A DNA stretch of 64,000 bases from Symsagittifera roscoffensis (GCF_963678635.1 NW_026970697.1:228707-292706), one strand, 5' to 3'. Shown: positions 24,743 to 36,524, counted from the stretch's first letter. Translations and numbers: made by a program. The notes: a model not told the origin generated them from the letters alone.

Positions 24743-25705
24743 AACGGACGACAAGTTTTGGTTGACTAAAATCCAGACCGGATTGTAATTGTTTTGAACA
24801 ATTTTCCCTTGCAACAATGCATTTTTTCGGTTAACGGCGAGGATGCCTTTGAATACTGTACGGTGATCGGATCAGACGTTGATTGATACGTAGCAGAAGC
24901 AAAGTGATGCGACCGCTGTACTATTGATGGTACAAAATCCGGCTGGCTATGCAGAAGTGAAATATTAGTTACACGTTGTGCTGTTTGGCATTGCTTTTAT
25001 GTGGTAACCGTTTCCACCAGCGTTATTTGAAATATCTGAAATGGATGTTTGCATTATTGGGGTGAATGACGTAAGAGTTCTTTACTGTGGTGCACAAGTT
25101 AAAAAAAGAGTAGGACAACATACAGCGGACAAAGTCGGTTTGTGCAGAAACCCGAAAATGAGAAGAGATCTGGTGTTTTTGTACGAATCAAGCCAGGGTG
25201 ACACGAATGAGAGGAGGAGCGCAAGACCGACTAAAATAAAGTACCACCAAGATTTGAGACCCAGTCAGCAATCCGTAAAAGAGATCTCAACCAATTCAGA
25301 GACAAATGATTCAAGTAGGAGCAGATTGAAAACATATTGTAAACTAGTCATTTTCTGGTCGGAGAACGGATCCACCAGTCGACACGAGTCTGATAATTTA
25401 TGAAAAACATTCTTCCTTTCCAGTGGAAAATTTGGATATCAATTACTAGATGGAGGTAGTACCTGCCACCCGTGTCGATAGATGTCCTTGTTTAATTAGA
25501 ATGATTGATTTTACAAAGAACTTTAAGTGAAAATTCAATACTGGGATTTCCAACTTAAATGGATATTTTGGTTTTCTATCTACTGTAAAGCAAAAATTTT
25601 TCTGTCACTCGGGGAGAGTGGTAGGTAGTGCTCATGCATTTATCTTGATGATATTCTTAGGTCGTTATGATAATGTATTAACTTACTATGCCGAGGTCAT
25701 TTTGA
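24743..25705 (+). repeat. R unit copy 3 (5' truncated) with 120-aa open frame
   Basis: Third R copy, starting inside the unit at ACGGACGACAAG. The last open stretch is longest here, 25,041-25,403 (120 aa), because the stop after DLRPS is changed to CAG, so the frame reads on through SVKEISTNSETNDSS. Upstream stops are the same as in the other copies. Confidence 0.75.
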
Positions 25706-26751
25706 CCTAATGCTACTACAATTAATGCTTATGATGCTGTCGGAGCTATGTATCTTAGCGGGTATATTGTTAATAAGTCTATCCAGATATGCACGGACGA
25801 CAAGTTGTGGTTGACTAAAATCCAGACCGGATTGTAATTGTATTGAACAAGTTTCCCTTGCAACAATGCTTTTTTTCGGTTAACGACAAAGATGATTTTG
25901 AATACTGTACGGTGATCGGATCAGACGTTGATTGATACGAAGCAGAAGCAAAGTGATGCGACCGCTGTACTATTGATGGTACGAAATCCGGCTGGCTTTG
26001 AGGAAGTGAAATATTAGTTACACGTTGTGCTGTTTGGCATTGCTTTTATGTGGTAACCATTTCCACCAGCGTTGTTTGAAATATCTGAAATGGATGTTTG
26101 CATTATTGGGGTGAAGGAAGTAAGAGGTCCTTACTGTGGTGCACAAGTATAAAAAAGAGTAGCACAACACACAGCGGACAAAGTCGGTTTGTGTCGAAAC
26201 CCGAGAAAGAAAAGAGAACTGGGGTTTTTGTACGAATCAAGCCAGGGTGGCACGAATGGGAGGAGGAGCGCAAGACCGACTGAAATAAAGTACCACCAAG
26301 ATTTGAGACCCAGCTAAACAGTCCGTAAAAGAGATCTCAACCAATTCAGAGACAAATGATTCACATGGGAGAAGATTGAAAACATGTTGTAAGCTAGTCA
26401 TTTTCTGATCGGAGAACGGATCCACCAGTCGACACGAGGCTGATAATTTTTGAAAAACATTCTTCCAGAGAAAAATTTGGATATCAATTACTAGATGAAG
26501 GTAGTACCTGCAACCCGTGTTGAGAGATGTCATTGAATTGAATTAGAAAGATTGATTTTACAAAGAACTTTAAGTGAAAATCCAATACTGAGATTTCCAA
26601 CTTATATGGATATTTTGGTTTTCTATCTACTGTAAAGCAAAGATTTTTCTGTCACTCGGGGAGAGTGGTAGGTAGTGCTCATGCATTTATCTTGATGATA
26701 TTCTTAGGTACGTCATGATGTTGTATTAACTTACTATGCCGAGATCAGTTT
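25706..26751 (+). repeat. R unit copy 4
   Basis: Complete 1,046-bp unit. It has the same shared stops, plus a private stop in the last frame (GAQV then TAA at about 26,149). Confidence 0.8.
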
Positions 26752-27450
26752 AACCTAATGCTACTACAATTAATGCTTATGATGCTGTCGGAGCTATGTA
26801 TCTTAGCGGGTATATTGTTAATAAGTCTATCCAGATATGCACGGACGACAAGTTGTGGCTGACTAAAATCCAGACCGGATTGTAATTGTATTGAACTAGT
26901 TTCCCTTGCAACAATGCATTTTTTCGGTTAACGACAAGGATGATTTTGAATACTGTACAGTGATCGGATCAGACGTTGATTGATACGAAGCAGAAGCAAA
27001 GTGATGCGACCGATGTACTATTGATGGTACAAAATCCGGCTGGCTATGCGGAAGTGAAATATTAGCTACACGTTGTGCTGTTTGGCATTGCTTTTATGTG
27101 GTAACCATTTCCACCAGCGTTGTTTGAAATATCTGAAATGGATGTTTGCAGTATTGGGCTGAAGGAAGTAAGAGGTCCTTACTGTGGTGCACAAGTTAAA
27201 AAAAGAGTAGCACAACACACATCGGTCAAAGTCGGTTTGTGTCGAAACACGAGAAAGAAAAGAGATCTATGGTTTTTGTACGAATCAAGCCAGGGTGACA
27301 CAAATGAGAGGAGGAGCGCAAGACCGACTGAAATAAAGTACCACCAAGATTTGAGACCCAGCTAAACAGTCTGTAAAAGAGATCTCAACCAATTCAGAGA
27401 CAAATGATTCAAATAGGAGCAGATTGAAAACATATTGTAAGCTAGTCATT
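26752..27450 (+). repeat. R unit copy 5, 3' truncated
   Basis: Fifth copy, open in the last frame 27,120-27,365 (81 aa). It ends at about 27,450 where block D copy 2 starts. Confidence 0.8.
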
Positions 27451-27456
27451 TTATAA

Positions 27457-28930
27457 TAAATGAGAAATCTTATCGACCGAATAAAGAAGTCAAATGTGTA
27501 TTAAGTATTTGATTGAACAAATTATGCATAGTGAATGTTAGAAAGCTGCTCAATTTTTAAAAGCCACGTTAAAAAAGCCAAGCTTCAGCATGGCAGTTCT
27601 TTCATTCTGGCGACATTTCATCATACCAAGATAGAGTATAGATCAATTAAATGTTTGATACATCTATTCAATGCAGCGTTGAAAAAAAACTATGTTGTAA
27701 TGTCTGGTAAATTATAACTTCGAAAATGTTGTTTTCAAAATTAGATACATTTTTGGTAATTCTATGCATGATAAAAAAATTTAGATGCGCAATTACAGAG
27801 AAATAGGTAATCAATTTTCTCGTTTTCCATATTCGGCCTTACGTGAGGTAGTTTTGTAGAATTATAAGGTAATAATTTGCTGGGGGCGGTATAGTCTAAC
27901 TGGCTTTTCCTACTTTTTGCAATCCGACGGTATGAACACTTCATGCTTGTGTTTTTTGCGTGTTTCAGTTAATTTCCTTATCACCTTTTTTTAAATTGAC
28001 CTTTGGTGAGGTACATGAAACACTATGTGAAATTGTCTACGTGTGTTTGATCAATAGAAAGAAAAATTGTATTACCATCTGTTTTTTAAAAGTATTTTCA
28101 AAGTTAGATTTTTATTTGTTCTTCATAGTCATTTCAAAGCATAGAAATCCATCGTCTTAATTAAAATTTTCACCAACAATTTTTATAATGCTGACTCTGA
28201 ACATCATTTTGTTATAGCCATAAATTTTCAGGGGGTTTTACTGCTGTACCAAACACATATTTGGGCTTTAAGAAACTTATAGGCATCGGTGAAATATTTA
28301 GATTCAGTTATACCTCAAACCTCATTTGATGTATCAAACGAATCGAAGTTTTCACTTTCCCTTTATCCTTGTCATAAACAAGAAATAAGTGTTTCTGTTT
28401 ATCAGTTGATAAGAAAGAATTTTCCAGGAATTGATGACATCAAAAATAAACTAATCAAGGTTTTTTTGCTGTTCATCATCATTAAACTGATAAACTGATC
28501 TAATGAAAACGGAAATTTTCTAGTATTATTAAGCAGAGCCAAATCACCTCTCTTTTTGTAAGGTGAATCGAAGTTCGATATGGGAAATTGCAGACTTATT
28601 GTTCTGCTCAATTTTGGAGTGAAAACTTTGAGAAGTGTTTGACGTCATGATATATAATTACATGGATCAACTTAAATTCTTTTATTGCAAGCAATATAGA
28701 TTCAAATTGAAGCATAATACAATAGATGAAATAGCTGGATTTACTGAAAAAAGTTCGAACTTCCAACAGTATCATCATGGTTCCGGTTGTTCTGATTGAT
28801 TTAAAAATTCGTTTCCTACACTGATTAGTTCTATCCTGATCAATAAATTGGGTTGTTTTGCTCGGATGGGCCATGTTCAATAGTAGAAAAGCTATCTCTC
28901 AAATAGAGTTCAATATCTTGAAATGAATGG
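27457..28930 (+). repeat. Duplicated block D, copy 2
   Basis: Second copy of 23,335-24,742, 4.1 kb downstream, in the same orientation. The order block D - R units - block D suggests a segmental duplication or tandem amplification that included both. Confidence 0.88.
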
Positions 28931-29740
28931 TGTACAATCAACTTGGGCAAAAATTCATTGCTGAGTTCACCAAAGCTCAATAGTGTCTAATACCGTTTCT
29001 GATTTACATCAACGTTATTTCGTTATCGTGTAAGGGCTGTGAAGTTTTCCTCTTTGCCGACAAGACAAAAATCTGCGGGATAAATAAAAAAATTTAAAGT
29101 TTGAAAAAACAACAAGTTAAATCAAGAAAAAAAAAGCGCTTCTAGCATTTCAATTTTTAAGGATAATTGGAAAACACGCAAAAAATTCTCCTGCAAAAAC
29201 TTAGGAATCATACTAGATCCCAAGTTCAATTTTCGTATCACATCGAAACTGTTCATGCAAAGCTGCGTCCCCAATGATCAATCCTTTTTCGAATTCGGCA
29301 TTATGTTCCTCGAAGAGTGTTAATGCGTTACCATCAAACAAATGTTAAATCTATTTTTCAATACGGAAACCTCAATCATAGTTGTGTCAGCTACAATGCC
29401 CTTTACCCAAGCTTAATTTACAAAAGAAGATCATTTGTACCACAATTATACTGAAAAAAGACAGAGTTACACCTGTATTAGGGAAAGAAGGAGTCTTAAC
29501 TGTTCATGAGAGTTATGTTTACAAACAATTGAAATTTCTGTTTCAACCTTTAGCCAAACTGCATACGAGTGATCATTTAAATATTTTATTTGAATTCATT
29601 GATTATAATCGAAATACCAGATCATCGAAAAATGGCTTTTGAAAATACTTTGATCCAGAAATAGTATGCAATAGTACTCGTTTTAACAATGCAGATCTAA
29701 GCTGTTCAATTTGTTACCAGAAAACGTTTTGGTCCCTTAG
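28280..29740 (+). pseudogene. LINE (Jockey/CR1-like) reverse transcriptase relic, copy B
   Basis: Decayed non-LTR retrotransposon RT, plus strand, in several frames. In order: a fingers region (NFPGIDDIKNKLIK at about 28,420); VVLIDLK at about 28,785, the position of the first catalytic Asp; SYLSNRVQYLEMNGVQSTW (about 28,890-28,945); FLIYIN (about 28,995); LFADKTKIC (29,050-29,076), the catalytic FADD block with its second Asp changed to Lys; LGIILDPKFNF (about 29,198-29,230); IRHYVPRRVL and IFQYG in the thumb region; and GKEGVLTVHESYVYKQLKF near 29,480. The order and spacing are those of Jockey/CR1-type elements. It is dead: stops, frame changes and a substituted catalytic residue. Confidence 0.78.
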
Positions 29741-29790
29741 GAGTCGCAAAGCTTGAAGGAAACTCAACTTTAAAAAAAAACACATTGGTT

Positions 29791-30081
29791 AAAAGATCTC
29801 TTCATCTTAGAAAACGGCATGCTTTCCATATTTTTTTACTTGAAATCGATCTGAGTTGAACAAAAGACAATGCCATTTTGGGTTTTCACCAACAATTGCA
29901 TACAATTAGTTTGGGTTCAGTTTAAAAGATACAAACTGAATCCAAACTAATTGAGATGCAACAATTGGTAAAAAAACCCAGTGTGATATTGTCTTAAGTT
30001 CAACTCAGATCTAATTAAAATTAAATAGTAAAAAAAACAAACGTGGAAAAGATGCTGTTTTCTAAGATAAAGCGATCTTTT
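29791..30081. mobile_element. Foldback (MITE-like) element, 291 bp
   Basis: Inverted repeat with arms of about 140 bp centred near 29,937. The outer ends are AAAAGATCTC...CTTAGAAAAC and GTTTTCTAAG...GATCTTTT. The inner stem is AATTAGTTTGGGTTCAGTTT against AAACTGAATCCAAACTAATT, with a single mismatch, around loop AAAAGATAC. There is no coding capacity. It lies just after the LINE relic. I see no clear target-site duplication. Confidence 0.8.
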
Positions 30082-31312
30082 AAGCGATCTATCACTTTCA
30101 CACTTTGGACTTGTTCACTGGTTACAGCCGCATGGGTTCAGTTAGGTGTCCGCTGTCTAAAAAACCTCCATCTTGCCTAGCTGGAGTTCTGGAGTCTATA
30201 CAGATATGGCCGTGTTAGTAGACGCAATAACCAAAGAGTCAACAATTTCAGGATGTTCAATTAAACCGGGAACGAGGTCCTACGATAGGCTATTTTGAGG
30301 GCCAAAAAAGTTCTTTGCGTAAAATTCTGGGAAAATTTTCTTTATCTTGTGACACAATCTAAAGTGTATTAGATCGGTTTGCTCAGACGGCTGTTTTATA
30401 AGATGTTCAGCTACCCATAAGATCTTCAATTAGGAAAAGATGAAAACTAGGACTAACTTAGAATAATTATTACCAAATTACTTTCAATTTCCTCAATTTT
30501 ACTTTATATTACTTGTTGCGGACTGAATGAGTTTGCTAATGTCAATTTTGTGTAAAGGGCAGTCGGGCGCAACCCCAGTGTATGTGTTAGTTGGCTGTGC
30601 TCTCGGAGGTATCTGTCGTATGTATCTATATATTAAAAATACAAGTGCTTAGTTGTTTTTAACCAGTATTTCTTCAGAAATAAAACCTTCTTGTTCTTCT
30701 TCTACCAGCCCCTCCCCTCCTCCCTATTTCATATCTTCTAATTAAAAGTTATTTTATGTGTTTTTACGACTAAACGCGTGGTTTTACGACATAAACTATG
30801 AAAAAACATTATGTTCACAAGATTTGGTCAGTTCTTTCTGCAAAATTAAAGTTTTTAGACTTAAAATTCAATTAAGGGTGGAAATCGCCACTGTTTGCTT
30901 AAAACCCATAAAAAGTTCACTAATTGAAAAACATCTTATGCACCATCTGGAAAACAATACGTGGTATTTAAATTGAGAAAACTAAGCATGAGCACAAAAC
31001 TTTTTGCGAAAAGTTAATCAAAGAAAAAAAGTGATTTACACAACAGAATAAATACAAAATATAGCACCTAAACTAAACTCAACCATCTGTTTATAATAGG
31101 TACTTCCTGCAAGTTTTTATGCATTTTAGACCAAAAAGTTTCGAAAGTATCGAGAAAAATTTGAACCGAAACAGTAAATTTGTATTTTTCTCCAGAAAAG
31201 ATCCAATATGAAAACGTAATCGATACGTGCTGTTGTCTCTGTACTTGACTTTCTTCATGGCTCTGTTGTTGGAGGAACCGTAGATTACATACTGTCTGCG
31301 TCATTGGAGGTC
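30082..31312. other. No gene recognised
   Basis: Contains a C-rich tract near 30,705-30,725 and a minus frame at 31,068-31,304 (78 aa, Gln-rich start) with no recognisable domain. A short TG...CA segment at 30,585-30,707 was considered as a solo LTR and rejected. Confidence 0.4.
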
Positions 31313-32383
31313 TTATCTACTAAAACAGCTTTCTTCTGCTCACAATTGAGGTCATGGCTACTAAAAGAGGTTTCCTCTACTGACAATTGAGGTCATGGCT
31401 ACTAAAAGAAGTTTCCTCTACACGTAACTGAGGTTATGGCAACTAAAAGAGGTTTTCGCTTCTCACATATGAGGTCATGACTAATAAAAGAGGTTTCCTC
31501 TACTCAAAATTGAGGTCATGGCTACTAAAAGAGGTTTCCTCTACTCACAATTGAGGTCATTGCTACTGAAAGAGTTTTCCTCTACTCACAAATGAGGTCA
31601 GGGCTACTAAAGGATGTTTTCTCTGCTCGCAATTGTGGTCATTTCTACTAAAAGAGGTTTCCTCTGCTCACAATTGAGTCCATGGCTACTAAACGAGGTT
31701 TCCTCTACTCACAAGTGAGGTCATGGCTACTAAAAGATGTTTCTTCTACAAACAATTGAGGTCATAGCTAGTAAAAGAGTTATTCCCTACTCAAAATGGA
31801 GGTCATGGCTACTAAAAATAGGTTTCCTCTATTTAGAGTTGGGTCATTGCTTCTAAAGGAGGTTTCCTCTACTCACACATTTGAGGTCATGGCTACTAAG
31901 GGAGGTTTTCTCTACTCGCAATTGAGATCATGGCCACTAAAAGAGGTTCCCCTGCTCGCAATAGAGGTCATGGCTACCAAAAGAGGTTTCCTCTACTCAT
32001 TAGTGAGGTCATGGCTACTAAAAGAGGTTTCCTCTACAAACAATTCAGGTCATGCCTAGTAAAAGAGTTTTCCTCTACTCAGAATTGAGGTCGTCGCTTT
32101 GAAAAGAGGTTTCTTCTACTCACAATTGAGGTCATGGCTGCTAAAAGAGGTTTCCTCTGCTCACAACTGAGGTCATGGCTATTTAAAAAGGTTTCCTCTG
32201 CTCTTAATTGAGGTCAGGGTTACTAAAAGAGAATTCCTCTACTCACAATTGAGGTCATGACTAATAAAAGAGGTTTCCTCTACTCACAATTGAGGTCATG
32301 GCTACTAAAAGAAGTTTCTTCTGCTCATAATTGAAGTCATGGCTACTAAGAGAGGTTTCCTCTGCTCACAATTGAGGTCATAG

Positions 32384-32578
32384 CTACTATCAACTTTATA
32401 TTGATTACCTCAACAAGGCTCTTAGCGAGTCAAGTGGTTTTTCATTACAGCTCTATTGCTTATTAATTCAGTTTCAAAAACCAAATTTCTAAAACGTAAG
32501 CTCAGTGTGGATAAATAGTTCTCCTTATATTTTCCATTTCGGACTAAAGTTAGCGATGTGCAGATGAATTTTTGAGGT
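32384..32578 (+). repeat. Array spacer, copy 1
   Basis: About 195 bp of non-repeat sequence starting CTACTATCAACTTTATATTG and ending GATGTGCAGATGAATTTTT, inserted in the 41-bp array. Repeated at 32,788 and 33,112. Confidence 0.9.
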
Positions 32579-32787
32579 CAGGGCTACTAAAAGAGGTTTC
32601 TTCTACTCACAATTGAGGTCATGACCACTAAAAGAGTTTTCCTCTACTCACAATTGAGGTCATGACTAATAAAAGAGGTTTCCTCTACTCACAATTGAGG
32701 TCATGGCTACTAAAAGAGGTTTCTTCTGCTCATAATTGAAGTCATGGCTACTAAGAGAGGTTTCCTCTGCTCACAATTGAGGTCATA

Positions 32788-32979
32788 GCTACTATCAACT
32801 TTATATTGATTACCTCAACAAGGCTCTTAGCGAGTCAAGTGGTTTTTCATTACAGCTCTATTGCTTGTTAATTCAGTTTCAAAAACAAAATATCTGAAAC
32901 GTAAGCTCAGTGTGGATAAATAGTTCTCCTTATATTTTCCATTTTGGACTAAAGTTAGCGATGTGCAGATGAATTTTTG
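32788..32979 (+). repeat. Array spacer, copy 2
   Basis: Near-identical to copy 1 about 404 bp upstream. Spacer plus flanking 41-bp units form a higher-order repeat. Confidence 0.9.
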
Positions 32980-33111
32980 AGGTCAGGGCTACTAAAAGAG
33001 GTTTCCTCTACTCACAATTGAGGTCATGGCTACTAAAAGAGGTTTCTTCTGCTCATAATTGAAGTCATGGCTACTAAGAGAGGTTTCCTCTGCTCACAAT
33101 TGAGGTCGTAG

Positions 33112-33301
33112 CTACTATCAACTTTATATTGATTTCCTCAACAAGGCTCTTAGCGAGTCAAGTGGTTTTTCATTACAGCTCTATTGCTTGTTAATTCAGT
33201 TTCAAAAACAAAATTTCTAAAACGTAAGCTCAGTGTGGATAAATAGTTCTCCTTATATTTTCCATTTCGGACTAAAGTTAGCGATGTGCAGATGAATTTT
33301 T
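33112..33301 (+). repeat. Array spacer, copy 3
   Basis: Third near-identical spacer, about 324 bp after copy 2. The 80-bp difference between the two intervals is about two 41-bp units, so the higher-order unit changes by whole minisatellite units. Confidence 0.9.
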
Positions 33302-33810
33302 GAGGTCAGGGCTACTAAAAGAGGTTTCTTCTACTCACAATTGAGGTCATGACTACTAAAAGAGTTTTCCTCTACTCACAATTGAGGTTATGGCTACTAA
33401 AAGAGGTTTCCTCTGCTCACAATTGAGGTGATGGCTGCTAAAAGAGGTTTCCTCTGCTCACAAATGAGGTCATGGCTACTAAAAGAGGTTTCCTCTGGTC
33501 ACAATTGATGCTTGCTTCCTTCTGTGTTTGCTGGTGATTTGTAAATTTTTGTCATTAGTGAAAATGAATCATTGCGGCGTTTGAACTTTTTTGCTGTTGG
33601 AGATATAAAAAAGATATCTGACAGATCTCTCACATCCGAAACTACCCTATCTTTCACGGGCCAAAAGTCTTAGCAAAATGACGTCTAACGGTTTTAATAT
33701 TCATTTAATTGATATTCATATTTCAATTTAACTTAAAAACCAAAGTGTGCCGCTGAAGTATTTCAATAATTACCAAAAAATGCGAAAAAATAAGTTATCA
33801 CTAACTGCAC

Positions 33811-33898
33811 CTGTTTTCTGGACCTTCGCTCGGTAGCCTTTGGGGAACCGCAGCTGTTCGTAGGAGAGCCCAAACGACAGCTGGTCCGCTAATGCAAT
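33811..33898 (-). CDS. Candidate isolated coding exon, unrecognised
   Basis: An 88-nt GC-rich island in AT-rich DNA, open on minus with a natural-looking composition (LADQLSFGLSYEQLRFPKGY). Upstream on minus is a pyrimidine-rich tract ending TTTTTAG (acceptor-like); the downstream end reads AAACAG then GTGCAG (donor-like). The protein is not recognised. It could be a real small exon, a fossil exon, or part of an element related to the array next to it. Confidence 0.27.
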
Positions 33899-33920
33899 CT
33901 AAAAAGACCAAAAACTTTTA

Positions 33921-35230
33921 GGAATTAGTCGTTTTTCAAGTACTTTCAAAGAATTGTGCATTGTGCCATAGCATTAATGGTGTACAAAAACATTAGGGCC
34001 CCCTTTTAAGACAAATCGACCTTTTTTCAACAGATGTCTATTGGCAGATAAGTTTGAGGATTTCAATGGGTGCCTGAAATAGGTCTACGACAGAAATGGG
34101 TAATGCCTTCAATTCGTGATACAACTTGAATTTCTAACATGACGCCTGTTGTAAATTGGCTGGTGCATCAGCAATATGCGGAACAGTATTTGGCTTTTTC
34201 TTATTGGCCGAAGTATTGGTCGATGAAGTTTTCGGAATAACATGTGCGTTTCGAAGCAATGCCAGCAATGGTGCCGCTATTCGAAACAAAATCTTGTCCA
34301 TCTTCGAGGCTTCCGAGTCCACACTCGTACTTGAGCAGCTGTTGCGTCCACATGTGAGAGCCTGTGTCTCCAGTTTGTTTTTCTAGTAGCTGGACGAGAA
34401 CTGCATCGATTGTGATATGTTGTAGCAGGCGACATGTCGAAATCATGTCTCGGAGCGCTATCATTTAGTCGTCGGCTAGGTTTCCATCATCTAAAAACCA
34501 AACGTTCATTTTGTATTCAAGCTTTTTCACTAGCGTCTGTATTTTTTTATGTTTTTTTTTTGTAAAAAGCGGTGGTGCCTCGGGATTACATTGTTAGGTT
34601 CCGTCTTCCACCATAATGATGGAATTTTGGCTAAAAAGATAACTCGATTTACTGTAGGCGGATTGAGTATGTTTGTACAACTCCGGTCGGTTCAAGGAAA
34701 CGTGATTCAGCGTAAGTTTTCTAATAAGCGAATTATTTTCATAACTAAACCCTAAATTAAGTAACACTGTGCACTTTGTGTTGTCATCACGCTCTTTCAA
34801 GTTTCTAGAGGAGTGTGCAGCAGTTTCAGCTCCTCGTTCAGTACCACATCCAACCTGAAAGTTCCCAAAACATTTTATCGCTTTTTGATAGCCTCGCTTC
34901 ATAAGCATTTAGATGCGATGACGATAAGTTTGAGTGTGTTGCCATGGTCGCACACCTCTATATTTTTTATGAGGGTAATTTTTTATGTTTTGCTCCAAAA
35001 ATGTGTCTGGTATAAGTCGTTTGGATACTTTACCTCACCATAAGGTTTAGGAGCTTAGTAATTGATTTCAGGAAAATGAGCCATGCATTGCCGTTTGCTT
35101 ATTATTAAGGTCATAAGAACTTGAGGAGTTTTCTTGTCCGGTCCGTCTTCCAATGACTTCGATAAAGACCAAATTGCTTTGAACTCATCGAACTCAGTTA
35201 CGAAAAAGCTATCGAAAAGAATAACTTGTA
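33921..35230 (-). repeat. 1.3-kb tandem unit, copy 1
   Basis: Four head-to-tail units start with GGAATTAGTCGTTTTTCAAG at 33,921, 35,231, 36,525 and 37,830 (lengths 1,310, 1,294, 1,305, 1,296). Units are highly alike, differing by scattered substitutions and poly-T length. Each carries the same dead reverse transcriptase on minus. Confidence 0.95.
34201..34950 (-). pseudogene. Reverse transcriptase relic with LDDG motif, array copy 1
   Basis: Minus strand. One frame runs from 34,908 to 34,201 with only two TAA stops. Recognisable blocks: NTLKLIVIASK (about 34,920-34,950, one frame off); TERGAETAAHSSRNL; ELYKHTQSAYSKSSYLF before the QQGDP block, which here reads stop-QCNPEAPPLF (stop at 34,594-34,596); and VWFLDDGNLADD (about 34,468-34,503), the catalytic YxDD-equivalent written FLDDG, followed by the second stop. 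This order is the palm domain of an RT. It belongs to the group with LDDG rather than the retroviral YMDD. It is dead: the QQGDP glycine and Asp are replaced. I infer a non-LTR or otherwise uncharacterised RT lineage. Confidence 0.75.
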
Positions 35231-36524
35231 GGAATTAGTCGTTTTTCAAGTACTTTCAAAGAATTGTGCATTGTGCCATAGCATTAATGGTGTACAAAAT
35301 ATTAGGGCCCCCTTTTAAGACAAATCGACCTTTTTTCAACAGCTGTCTATTGGCAGATAAGTTTGAGAATTTCAATTGGTGCATGAAATAGGTCTACGAC
35401 AGAAATGGGTAATGCCTTCAATTCGTGATACAACTTGAATTTCTAACATGACGCCTGTTGTAAATTGGCTGGTGCATCAGCAATATGCGGAACAGTATCT
35501 TATTGGCCGAAGTATTGGTCGATGAAGTTTTCGGAATAACATGTGCGTTTCGAAGCAATGCCAGCAATGGTGCCGCTATTCGGAACAAAATTTTGTCCAT
35601 CTTCGAGGCTTCCGAGTCCACACTCGTACTTGAGCAGCTGTTGCGTCCACATGTGAGAGCCTGTGTCTCCAGTTTGTTTTTATAGTAGCTGGACGAGAAC
35701 TGCACCGATTGTGATATGTTGTAGCAGGCGACATGTCGAAATCATGTCTCGGAGCGCTATCATTTAGTCGTCGGCTAGGTTTCCATCATCTAAAAACCAA
35801 ACGTTCATTTTGGATTCAAGCTTTTTCACTAGCGTCTGTTTTTTTTATGTTTTTTTTGTAAAAAGCGGTGGTGCCTCGGGATTACATTGTTAGGTTCCGT
35901 CTTCCACCATAATGATTGAATTTTGGCTAAAAAGATAACTCGGTTTACTGTAGGCGGATTGAGTATGTTTGTACAACTCCGGTCGGTTCAAGGAAACGTG
36001 ATTCAGCGAAAGTTTTCTAATAAGCGAATTATTTTCATAACTAAACCCTAAATTAAGTAACACTGTGCACTTTGTGTTGTCATCACGCTCTATCAAGTTT
36101 CTAGAGGAGTGTGCAGCAGTTTCAGCTCCTCGTTCAGTACCACATCCAACCTGAAAGTTCCCAAAACATTTTATCGCTTTTTGATAGCCTCGCTTCATAA
36201 GCATTTAGATGCGATGACGATAAGTTTGAGTGTGTTGCCATGGTCGCACACCTCTATATTTTTTATGAGGGTAATTTTATGTTTTGCTCCAATAATGTGT
36301 CTGGTCTAAGTCGTTCGGATACTTTACCTCACCATAAGGTTTAGGAGCTTAGTAATTGATTTCAGGAAAATGAGCCATGCATTGCTGTTTGCTTATTGAT
36401 AAGTTCATAAGAACTTGAGGAGTTTTCTTGTCCGGTCCGTCTTCCAATGACTTCGATAAAGACCAAATTGCTTTGAACTCATCGAACTCAGTTACGAAAA
36501 AGCTATCGAAAAGAATAACTTTTA
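35231..36524 (-). repeat. 1.3-kb tandem unit, copy 2, with RT relic
   Basis: Same RT blocks as copy 1: open frame 35,890-36,204 ending at the same stop. A private TATAG change at about 35,681 adds a stop in the region after LDDG. A ~14-bp deletion near 35,500 distinguishes this copy. Confidence 0.9.

Larger units (their letters stand above)
31313..33512 (+). repeat. 41-bp minisatellite array with internal hairpin
   Basis: More than 40 copies of a ~41-bp unit, GAGGTCATGGCTACTAAA followed by AGAGGTTTCCTCT and ACTCACAATT. Each unit holds AGAGG-TTT-CCTCT, a 5-bp stem with a 3-nt loop. 41 is not a multiple of 3, so frames rotate; the 87-aa frame at 31,796-32,059 simply cycles MATKRGF / LLKEVSST peptides. 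The array is broken three times by a longer spacer. Confidence 0.95.

Noticed and set aside
25900-26090. Alternative frame of the R unit with spaced cysteines (CDRC...WLC...RC...CF) reminiscent of a transposase zinc ribbon.
   Set aside because: Cys spacing does not match the known pattern, the frame has two stops in all copies, and no transposase core is found upstream.
30585-30707. Possible solo LTR: TGTTAG...CTACCA with a TATATATTAAAA and an AATAAA-like site.
   Set aside because: Ends are only partly inverted, flanks (GTATG and GCCCC) show no target duplication, and no second copy is in the window.
31313-33512. Regularly spaced repeats that resemble a CRISPR array.
   Set aside because: Units are contiguous 41-bp tandem repeats without unique spacers, and the context is eukaryotic.
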